Positions 22,911 through 34,900 of a DNA stretch of 64,000 nucleotides are shown here, one piece after another. The stretch is taken from assembly GCF_933775445.1 (NCBI RefSeq), contig NC_065878.1:13403395-13467394 (forward strand), given 5' to 3'. A program made the position numbers and the translations under genes. Positions within the stretch are counted from its first letter, which is position 1, and the number at the start of each line of letters is the position of its first letter. Under the pieces are notes generated by a model that ran no database searches, had not been told where the DNA came from, and was given only the letters and a program-made list of their open reading frames with translations. This stretch comes from Argentina anserina. Its lineage: Eukaryota; Streptophyta; Magnoliopsida; Rosales; Rosaceae.

Positions 22911-25900
22911 CTAAGCCTTTAGCATCCGAAGATAGTCATCTATTATGGACATGGCAGAGGAACGATAACCAGAGCCAAAGAGATTATAGTGATTCAAGTA
23001 ATGATACAACATGTAGAGATCTTTCCTTTGCTCAAACCCGGGTTGCTTGGGCATCACCTGGAAAACACCATTAATGAAGAAACAAGCATAAGTTATGTAA
23101 TTTATGTACTAGTGTCATTCAAACATTAATCATAATGAGAGAAATGGAATGAGTAAACGGGCAATTTAAAAGCCGCTGTCAGAAGATGAAGATGAAGATG
23201 GATAAAGTAGAATGTTTGTTTTGGTTGTTCCATACCTTATGTAACAATTTCATTTATACATAATTTCATTAAGCAAAAGAAAGCAATGTACATATATTAA
23301 GCACAGTACATATGGATGATACTCCATTGATTTATATTGGTTTTCTGTTTCTTGGGAGGGGGGGGGGGGAAGGGCATTACCTCAAAATATGAACTGTAGA
23401 AAGATCCACCAAAGCCAGCACACCAAGACATTCCAAACTCCGCCTCATTATGTCCATCTACCAGGAAATGCAATCGACAACATCAGTTCTGAGTTTTCGA
23501 AAGAAATTAATGCACAACCTGTTCAGGATATGATTAGAGAGCATAATGCATATTATGTAAGAATCAATGAATTTATTATGCCAGTTGATTGTAATTCAGT
23601 ATTTTTTTTTCTGTGAAAGCTATTAACAAATTTGCCGCTTATCTGCTCCTTAAAAGCTTAGGTAGGGTTAGGAAAGACATAACTAGGAGAGCTGAAAATT
23701 ATCATTCCTGTGGGAAGTGGAGAAAGGTGCATTGGAACATGATACTATGAGAATGCAGCTTACAGCAAACTAATTTGAAGGGAGAAAAAATTATGCAGCT
23801 TGGTGTTGATTGCAGAAGTTGGATGTCAAATGGAAAGGGCAGTTGGAATATTTGACTGGAGAAGATCAGTCAGATAAAACAAGTCCTAGTTACTCGCATG
23901 GGAAGAGGAAAATGCTCAACTCTACGACTACATATGTTAATGCCAGGTTCTCTTTCTTCCCACTGCTCATGATATCTGGGTATCTGTACAGCATATATAT
24001 GGCAATATTGATCCGGTCTATATTTTGAGTTATGGCACCAAGCATGACACGTTAATATGGGAGATCGTTGGTATCATTGGCAACATATTACTCTTCAGGT
24101 TGTAAGGCAGGAACTTGACTTCCTTCACCCACCATGTCAGATCAAAACTGCACTGCGTTGCAGAAAAGTAGAAATATAGGACCAACCAATTATTTCTTGA
24201 TGGATCTCGATGCTGGACTAGATCATCTTCGAGATCAATGTTATTACAATTTTTAATCATTAGATGAGCAATATTATATAAGTTATAGATTCATGTGGTC
24301 ATATGATAACATGCCATAAACAGTTACTAAAGCACAAGCTAGTCGCTGAAAGGAACACAACTTGATATCCAGATAACCTGACACCAATTTAATCAACAGT
24401 TAACAAATATTTAACTTACAGTAACATGCCGGGTCAAGTATAACTGGCTCGCCTTTTTATGTCAGAACTGATATTTCCACTCCATAAGTCCCCATGTAAC
24501 AGGCATGGCTCAATCTCTACAATATCAAAGAGAGGTCCCATACTCTTCACTAATTTTTGTCCTGTTAAATGAGATAACCCAATAACAAATACATTCAATT
24601 AGCTCCAAGCAAAGGTGGGAAAATAAAAAAAATGAAGTCCTTCATATATATGTCGGTGTCTGTTTCCAAATCCTAGAACCCAAGTAACACATTTTTCACA
24701 TCTCAAAGCTTAAAATCACATTTTCAAACACAAATAAAACTAGTAGTCTCTTATTGACCATTTTTGACAGAGTTTCTCATTGACCATTGAAATCACATGG
24801 AAGATAAAGTATGGCCTTCCTATCAACACTAGTGGAGAGTTGGCATTGGCAATGGATTACAAAGAAGCAGGTGAAATTGCAGTTAGAGTTTCAAACTCAT
24901 GATTTCCTCATCTTCCTATGATATAAGTAGGCATTTGGAAGTTGGAACAACGATGTATGTGATCAACCATCTATATAAACATTTACCTTTTTCATATATA
25001 GTATTATCACCATACCGATCCCAGGCAAGCTGCAACTGATATCCCAGTCTATGCTCTCCATAAAACTGAATCCAATCTGATGACCAGGTGTTTATCTGCG
25101 GAGTGCTGCAACAAGTCATGTATCAGTTTATTACGAAGGAATATATCAACAATTTTGCCAATGGCCAGAAAGCCTACCTGCCTATGGTATTGTCTACTTC
25201 AAAACCAAAACCTTTTTCAGATTTTCCGGTCTTATGCATCTCAGCAAGCTTCCTGCCTAGATCAGACTGGCTACCACTATATTGTTAATACAATTATAAG
25301 TTCTATCCACCAACTTAATTCACAAACTTTTCTCATCCTCACCTGATTACGTCTGGATAAACCAAAGTCAATAAACTCCATAATGATGTAAGAACCACCA
25401 GTAGGTAGAGGGCCAACCTACAATGGAAACAGTAGGTTATGCAAGCTTTCGAAGCCTTTTCATGATTTCAAATTCTCACTACAAACTGTGACTTGATAAC
25501 CTAAGGGTTAACCTTCCAAACCTTGAATGGCTTAGGAACACGAATTGATCCAGTTTTATACATGGCTCCTAAACCAAGAGCCTCTCCCTCAAACATAGAT
25601 GATCCAATGCTCCTGATTCAGAGCTTTGTCTAAACATATTACTTGTGATTTCGAAACAGAAAGGAGCACTAAAACATCATATTTAACCAAGACATCCAAA
25701 AATCAGAAACAAATTTGCATTTATCCAGATATTAAACATCAAAGAGAACCACTTGGAGCATCAGAAGTACAATGAGCCAAACCTGTTTGTTTTCACAGAG
25801 AACGAACCAGCATCAGTGTCATAACGACTAGCACGATTGATGCAACCACCGCCAATGGGACTAATTCTGATTATCTCTGATGCATTTCCTTCCTTGAGAA

Positions 25901-28900
25901 TCCATTTACGAACCGGATCATCACTCATTGCCGCCACTGCCAAATAACCATTATTTATGACTTTATTCAACAAATGAAATACATACAACTACGACTTTAA
26001 CGATGAACTATGATTTGCAGCATTACAGCCATCATTTTATCAAAATAGCTTCAAAGTCCAATAGTCCATACTCTAAAGACTCTCTTGCATTGAAATCAAA
26101 TAAATTAATGACATAAAGCACCTATTTTCATTCACAACATCAACACTTCATCACCTACAAATCTATAATCAACTGGAAAACAAATCAGTTATCACCATCA
26201 ATTATCTTCATTGAACACAATCAAGAAAGAAAAAAGAAAGTTGCAAAACTGCAATCTTGTATAAACAACTCTAACAATGGAATTCAATTGCCACAGAAAA
26301 GTTCATACATTTCATCAAACAGGACATGGGTAGTTCTTACAAAACTTAAATAATGACCCCATGTCCCCATTAGCTAAATCGGTTAAGCTGTCACGACCCA
26401 GACCGCTCCGCCGTAACACGATATTGTCCGCTTTGGGCATAGCCCTCACGGTTTTGTTTTTGGGAGCTCAGAAGCACCTTCCCAGCGGGTCACCCATCCT
26501 GGGATTGCCCTGGGCCAAGCATGCTTAACTTCGGAGTTCTCCTCTCCTCCGAAGCCATTGAGCCCCCAAAAGGCCTCGCGTTAGATAGAGGTGGGCATGT
26601 ACATATAAGACGCATCACCCCCTCTCCGTTGGCCGATGTGGGATATTACAATCCACCCCCCTTGGGAGTCCGACGCCCTCGTCGGCACACTCGCACCACA
26701 CGGCAGAGTGGCTCTGATACCAAATGTCACGACCCAGACCGCTCCGCCGTAACACGATATTGTCCGCTTTGGGCATAGCCCTCACGGTTTTGTTTTTGGG
26801 AGCTCAGAAGCACCTTCCCAGCGGGTCACCCATCCTGGGATTGCCCTGGGCCAAGCATGCTTAACTTCGGAGTTCTCCTCTCCTCCGAAGCCATTGAGCC
26901 CCCAAAAGGCCTCGCGTTAGATAGAGGTGGGCATGTACATATAAGACGCATCACCCCCTCTCCGTTGGCCGATGTGGGATATTACAATACTGTAACGACC
27001 CTAAAATTTCGAGCTTCAAAACTCAAAATCTTAGAATCGTTAAACACAAAAATAATCTCAAATAAACCGAAATCATTTTAATGTCGCAGCGGATCATTTC
27101 TGAGTTCTCAATACAACTCAGACAACCAATTATTACAACCCAAATTATAATCCATACACAAAATGGAAATGTAATAATTCTCACAAATCACTCACAAATC
27201 TCACAAATGAAAATACACAAATCCTCACACACGAATCCATGCTAAAATCTCACCACAAGTAGGATCCGAACGACTTCGAGCCTCTGTAGTCGTCACTCAA
27301 CCACCACTAATCAGCACCTGCAGAATTATCCCCTACACCATCGAATTGGTGCACCGGGATTGTAAACACAAACCCGGTAAGCTTATAGCTCGTATGAGTA
27401 AAATCACAATACAGTTCGCATATCAATATATACGAAAGATCACAACACAACAAATATAAATGCCCCCATGAGCCAATGGTCAGCCCATCTGGTTGACCCA
27501 AAGAAATAGGAAATGAAAAGCTCATGAGGAAATTAAGTAACCCTTCTGGTTACCCAATGCATTTATAATACGGGTACCAAGAACGCTGGTACACATCTGT
27601 TACCCCTCTCGTAATACACCGTTGATATTGGATAGCCACCCGCTACCCAACATCCAAAATACACCGAGTACCCATGAGCAGATAACCACCCGTTACCTCA
27701 CATGCAGTACTAAGGCAGACAGACTAGAGCTCTAACTGTATCGTAACTTTCGCCCGGCCAAAGGCTAGGTTCCGACTTGCCAAACACGCACAATAATCTC
27801 ACATCATATTGTGCCAAAAATCAGGTCCGAAGACAATTCACATTTTAACAATCTCAATGTTAAAAATCACGTACAATAATCCCACATCATATTGTACCAC
27901 ACATCACGTCCGAAGACAAATCACAATTTTTTTTTAACATTCTCCGTGATAAAATCATGTACAATAATCACTCATCATATTGTACGTTTTAAAACTTTCA
28001 CGATATCACCACAATAAAAATCATAACAGTATATTATATAGCAAACTATATATATTCGTATTTATTACCATTTATACAATATATACATAGTCCACTATAT
28101 CCTATACATGTCATATTTCATAAACACCTGAAGAATTACGTACAATATTCTCACATACTCATGCTCAATTTTCCGTCACCGAAATGACTATTTTTAATGC
28201 ATTAATAACAGTACGTAATTTAATGAACTATATATATATTATGTACCTATTACCATTATACTATATATATGTAGTCCACTAAATTATATACATGTTATAA
28301 TTCATTTGATACACACACATGCCAAATGTTGAATCACCACAAGGGTAGATTCGTAAATTCAGTGAGATTTTACTCACCTTATTGACTTGAGCGTAATTCC
28401 ACAATTCGCGATGCTAATTCCTTTCCTCGATTTAACGATCACCTTAAAAGAATAAGAAAAGAATTTAGAATCGTTTCGTAAACCTTTAAATGCCAAAACA
28501 GTAATATACGGTTACTGTTCAGCAATTTTGGTTTATACGAAGTTACTGTTCACTACTCAATTAATACGTATTTCTGTACGTATAAATATTATATACGTAT
28601 TTCTGTACGTATATATATTAAATACGTATTACTGTACGTATAAATATTAATACGTATTTCTGTACGTATAAATATTAAATACGTATTACTGTACGTATAA
28701 ATATTAATTACGTATTTCTGTACGTATAAATATTAATACGTATTTCTGTACGTATAAATATTAATACGTATTTCTGTACGTATAAATATTAATACGTATT
28801 TCTGTACGTATACGTACGATTTAATGTAAATACAAATTCAGTAAATAAAATTTACTAAATTACCCTTTTTACAATTTACTTTTTACATTTACCGAAAGTA

Positions 28901-31900
28901 AATTATAATTACATTTACCGTAGGTAAAACTTAATTACATTTACCATACGTAAATAAAATTTACATTTACATTTACCGTTACACAGTAAATTACCAAAAT
29001 ACCCTTTCAGTCGAAACTATTTACTCCGCCTCACACGGCGGCGCGTGTGGCACACGCGCCACCTCCGGCCGGCAGCGCGTGGGGCCCACGCGCCGAGCCC
29101 AAAACCGGCGCGTGTGGCGCCACCACCACCCCAAAACCGTCCTCCTTTCTCCCCTCTTCCTCCCTCCGCTCCTAAGCAGCCCCTACACCACCCCACGCCT
29201 CCCCACGCGCCGCCTAAGGCGGCGGTATTCCTAAAATTCCTCCTCCTCCGATTCTCACTCCACAATCATTCTAAACTATCCCAAATTCAACAAATTTCAA
29301 TCCACAATCACACACCAACAACAATCACTTCCATACTTACCTAGATCGTATAGTGGGGCTCTTGGAACTCGTCGGAGATGGATGGATCGTCGGTGGAGCT
29401 CGATCCTTCAAGGGTGACTTGCCTCGGCTCGAGTTGCATAGTGGTAGCTCATCTACGGCGTCGGAGGGAAGAGAGAGGTGTGGATCGTGTGCTTGCGTCG
29501 GCGGAGGGCTGCTCGAACGGCGGAGAACTGGAACCTGTTGTTGCTGGGCTCGGTGTGGTTCGATGATCTTCGCGGCGACGCTGGAGCTTGTGCCATGATC
29601 GGTGGGACGTCGCGTCGAGCTGCTGAGTGCCATGGAGCCGGCGGTGAGGAACACCTCCCTCGGATGAGGGAGATCGAAGGTCGAAGCCGAGGGAGGGGGA
29701 GAGCTCGGGTGAGAGGGGGAAAGAACGAGAGAGAAGAGAGAGAAAGTGAGAGGGAGGCGGAGAGAAACTGAGGGTTTCCAAAAGTGGAAACCCTAATCAC
29801 AAAACATTCTATTTATACTCGTTTCCAAATCGGAAACTAACTTCCGACGTTAATAACTTTTACATCCGACGTCCGATTCGAACGTGTCACATGTCCACGC
29901 ACTCGTATCGACGAGCTCTACAACTTTCGTGAAGGAAGTTTTCGCAACCGATCGACGGAATAAAAGTCGATATAAACGTTACGGAAATGTAACGTTTTTC
30001 AATTTAAACGTTCCGAGAACGTTTCCGTTTCTCGTTTACTAACGTCGCAACCAAATACGTTCATTCTAATAAAATTCGAAATTTTATAGAATTCCAAATC
30101 AAACTAACATTGTTTAAAATTTAGGGTTATCACAATCTACCCCCCTTAAAGGAATTTCGTCCCGAAATTCAAACTCACTTAACAAACAACTGTGGATATC
30201 TAGTCATCATGTCTGACACTAGTTCCCAATATGCATCACCCTCATCATGGTGACTCCACAGCACCTTGACTAGCTCAACTTCTCTCCTCCGAAGCTTCTT
30301 TGTGGATCTATCCAGGATACGAACCGGTTCGACAACAAAAGTGTCATTTTCCTTCACTTCAATGGTGTTATGATCGATCACATATGCGACACATCAGGAT
30401 CATACTTCCTCAACATGGAAATGTAGAAGGCATCGTGAAAGTCCGGCATGCTAGTAGGCAAGGCTAGTTTTCCCACCTTCTCGAGAATCTCAAAGGCCCA
30501 ACATACCTCCGCCAACTTTTCTTTCTTGTCAAGTCTCACTACTCCCAACTTTGGCCCAACATATAGGTGATCGACATGTCTACCTTAAGTGCCTCATAGG
30601 GTACCATGCCGATGTTGGAATAGTAACTGTCGTTTTAGGCTAACTCAATCAATGTCAAACGTTTTCACCGCTACCTTAAAACCCAGCATACAAGCTCTCA
30701 ACCTATCTTCAGTTACCTCAAACTTCCTCCATCAGACAATCTGTCACATGTCCTAACCATAATAGTCGCATGTGAGCTACTCAAAATATAATCATCCTCC
30801 CGAAACCTAATGATGTTTTCAGCATGGAGGCGTCAACGCCCTCTTTTGTCTAGTTTACCACTCTCTTGCGATTTGACAGACTATCCTCACGTCATGAGTT
30901 AGCTCCCACCACTGAGCATGGCTGAAACTCTCAACATCTAACATGAGTCAAATTAATGATTAACACATGCCTACTACTTACATCACACATAGTGGTTTTC
31001 AAATAAACGTGCTTTATCACGACAATACCTACATGACTTCTCCACAAATCATCATTAGAATAACGAACCTACCATTCCTTCCAATCAGCAAAATAATCCC
31101 CTTTCATGATCATCTTATTGTAACCATAAAAAGTTGTCGTGCATGATATGCACTCGAGTACTATATTTGTATCGGCAACACGATAAAGAAATCTTAACTC
31201 ATTGAGTTCACAACCACCACAGAACACCACCTTGGATTAAGAATTACTCTCAAACAGTTCACCAGAGAATCGACTAATATACGCAAAAGGCTGTAGAAAA
31301 TTCTACTACCACCACAAGAGAGATGCATCACGCATCCTACCACCTTCACCAAAGCTTACCGTCGGAAAAGAAGTTACAGCTACCTGCTTCAAGTCGCAGG
31401 ACAGGTAAAGAAAATATTTATCTCCCGATAGTGGAACATGAAAATTAGGTGGAATTACAGTGCAAAATAAACACAACCACAACTGAGATATAACATTCCC
31501 CTTTGTTCATGCATACCTCAAATGTATGACACATGGTCCCACACAACGCCCCAGTGGCAACATCTATAGTATTGATTTTTCCCACAGTCGTAATATAATA
31601 AATTCAGTAAACAATTCAACAACTGAATCCTGATTTTGGATCCACCATCTCGTCTAGACTAACCCAAGATTGTTGCCACACTACCACTCTAACAGTTGTT
31701 TCTTTACTTTTATCAAGAACTCTCATGGCCAACGCATTCGGCCAAAATAACTCCTATGCAAGCAGCAATATAATTGATCACTCTCTTATCATAAAATTTA
31801 TCCCTTGTTGAACACTTGAGTCAACATCTCAACATCTCCTTATCCAACAATAATAATTTGATGCATAGAGGGAAAAAAGCATCTAAGTCTCGAATACTAA

Positions 31901-34900
31901 TACTACTTGCACTTGAAAAGAAAATCTGATTCTCAACCATTTCTTTACCGGTTGGAAGGTGCTTATCACGAAAAATTCGTCAAAACACCACTAAGCTAGG
32001 GTCATCTCATACCTTACCTTCAATAGAGTTTACTTCCCCGTCATTGCGTCTCATTTGGACCTGTGGCATTGTGAAGTTCCAATCCCCAACACCAAAATAA
32101 TTAAATCCTGAAAGATCAGCGTTCTCAATTAAATGCTCATCTAGCAAAATAATTAATTCGTGATGTCTAAATGAAATTTCTTTAACACATTAGATTTCTT
32201 GCTCAGCCAAGAACAATGTGTAACTTCAATTGTCAAAGTCCGAAACAAAACGAGTTAGAACGTAACAACGACGTAATGTGAATCTCAGTTTAATAATTGT
32301 ATCACCACCTTAAGGACGTATCACACACATCATCAATCCTAGGTAAATGATACATAGTCTTGATGGTCACCCTAATCATTCCCCTTTACTTCACACTCAA
32401 CCGCATGAGACTTCTTTCTTATTCACGAATAACACCGGCACCACTCAAGCTGAGACCCTAGGTTTGATGAACCCTAGGTCTAATATGTCATCTATCTGCT
32501 CTTTCAATTCTTTAAACTCGTTCTTTCCCAATCCCATAAGGCGCCTTTGATACAGATGCTATACCAAGCACATCATCAATAAAGAATTCAACAACTCTCG
32601 AAGAAGGTAACTCAGTATCTCCTGAAACACCTCACTATACTCGAATAGTAGAACAATGTCTGTGATAGCTACTTCTAGATCCACAAACTCCACCTTTGCC
32701 AAGACTCTAGCTATCATGGCATTATCCGACTCGAGGCACAGATACGAAACTCTGGTATCCTGAGTCTATGAAAGAACTCATCATGTCAACACAATCAATC
32801 ACCGCGTACTGCGGCCTCAACCAATCAATTCCTCAGATCACCTCATAGTGTGGTCCGGAATCACTATCAAATAAGCAGAGAACTCTCTACTTCCAATCAC
32901 AATAGGACAAGCCGTTCATTGTCTCCAATTTCGAGGAACACTCCAAAAGTGAAGTGACACATAAAGAGTTTCCCATAGGCGTAGGAATCAATCCTAACCC
33001 CTCCACTGCCAACTATCAATAAATGAATGTGGCTATCATCCTCTTCTCTAACTCAGAGTACTCAATCATCACCAAGTAAGTCCCAATACTCCGATCCAAT
33101 GGTCCGCTACCATATGATCCAAGCGTCATGAAATGACAGCACTAGCAGCTCACTCATGTCTGTGATCAACCTCAACACACGACTATCGTCTCTAATGATA
33201 GCAACAAGATCAACTTGTCTTTCCAGTGGAGCAGCCTCCTAATAAAGGTTCTGTACATTGCGGACTCGGCCTGCAGCCCTAACTCGGCCTCGACCTCTCG
33301 TCCGTCCTCGGCCCTGTCCACGGCCATTTTCCAAATTCATCACCATTCAACAATTAACACTCAGTCATACATGTGAAGTCTCGAATTCGACAAAATAGAT
33401 CCAACCAATATCAATCATGAAGTTTCAGAAGAAGGTGAATCATCGGAGTATCGTCACAATACTCTCTACAGGACCAAACCATAAGGTATGGCTCCTAACA
33501 CTCTCGCGTACCCGACAACATATCTATACCGAGGAGCATGTGATGGGAGCCCGCCTGCAGTCGGATCATCGCTCCTGGATGGTATTGATAATCGCCAAAT
33601 ACGCACTTAGGCTCTGATACCAACTGTAACGACCCTAAAATTTCGAGCTTCAAAACTCAAAATCTTAGAATCGTTAAACACAAAAATAATCTCAAATAAA
33701 CCGAAATCATTTTAATGTCGCAGCGGATCATTTCTGAGTTCTCAATACAACTCAGACAACCAATTATTACAACCCAAATTATAATCCATACACAAAATGG
33801 AAATGTAATAATTCTCACAAATCACTCACAAATCTCACAAATGAAAATACACAAATCCTCACACACGAATCCATGCTAAAATCTCACCACAAGTAGGATC
33901 CGAACGACTTCGAGCCTCTGTAGTCGTCACTCAACCACCACTAATCAGCACCTGCAGAATTATCCCCTACACCATCGAATTGGTGCACCGGGATTGTAAA
34001 CACAAACCCGGTAAGCTTATAGCTCGTATGAGTAAAATCACAATACAGTTCGCATATCAATATATACGAAAGATCACAACACAACAAATATAAATGCCCC
34101 CATGAGCCAATGGTCAGCCCATCTGGTTGACCCAAAGAAATAGGAAATGAAAAGCTCATGAGGAAATTAAGTAACCCTTCTGGTTACCCAATGCATTTAT
34201 AATACGGGTACCAAGAACGCTGGTACACATCTGTTACCCCTCTCGTAATACACCGTTGATATTGGATAGCCACCCGCTACCCAACATCCAAAATACACCG
34301 AGTACCCATGAGCAGATAACCACCCGTTACCTCACATGCAGTACTAAGGCAGACAGACTAGAGCTCTAACTGTATCGTAACTTTCGCCCGGCCAAAGGCT
34401 AGGTTCCGACTTGCCAAACACGCACAATAATCTCACATCATATTGTGCCAAAAATCAGGTCCGAAGACAATTCACATTTTAACAATCTCAATGTTAAAAA
34501 TCACGTACAATAATCCCACATCATATTGTACCACACATCACGTCCGAAGACAAATCACAATTTTTTTTTAACATTCTCCGTGATAAAATCATGTACAATA
34601 ATCACTCATCATATTGTACGTTTTAAAACTTTCACGATATCACCACAATAAAAATCATAACAGTATATTATATAGCAAACTATATATATTCGTATTTATT
34701 ACCATTTATACAATATATACATAGTCCACTATATCCTATACATGTCATATTTCATAAACACCTGAAGAATTACGTACAATATTCTCACATACTCATGCTC
34801 AATTTTCCGTCACCGAAATGACTATTTTTAATGCATTAATAACAGTACGTAATTTAATGAACTATATATATATTATGTACCTATTACCATTATACTATAT

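Larger units (their letters stand above)
26389..26986 (-). mobile_element. Cassandra TRIM retrotransposon with two identical 262-bp LTRs
   Basis: LTRs at 26389-26650 and 26725-26986 look identical by eye. The minus strand gives the order: LTR, a 2-base spacer, primer-binding site TGGTATCAGAGCC (26710-26722), a 74-base interior without coding, the polypurine tract AAGGGGGGTGGAT (26651-26663), LTR. Each LTR contains a 5S rRNA-like piece, including the internal control region. These features define Cassandra, a terminal-repeat retrotransposon in miniature that must be moved by proteins of another element. TAAGC precedes it (26384-26388), but the matching TAAGC is found only after the adjacent gypsy element (36740-36744). 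It lies in intron 1 of the kinase gene. Confidence 0.93.

Noticed and set aside
25761..25988. Kinase gene start at an upstream in-frame ATG (25988)
   Set aside because: The upstream frame is intron: a good acceptor TTTGGCAG precedes the MAAMSDDP join, and exon 1 at 36809-36911 fits in phase.
26480..26540. 5S rRNA gene
   Set aside because: Only part of 5S is present and it sits inside both LTRs of a Cassandra element.
29017..29800. Overlapping open frames on both strands in the GC-rich part of the gypsy LTR (repeated at 35622-36405 and similar at 13523-14233)
   Set aside because: They overlap in several frames, lack motifs, are Pro/Arg/Ser-rich as expected of GC-rich LTR text, and recur with the repeat.
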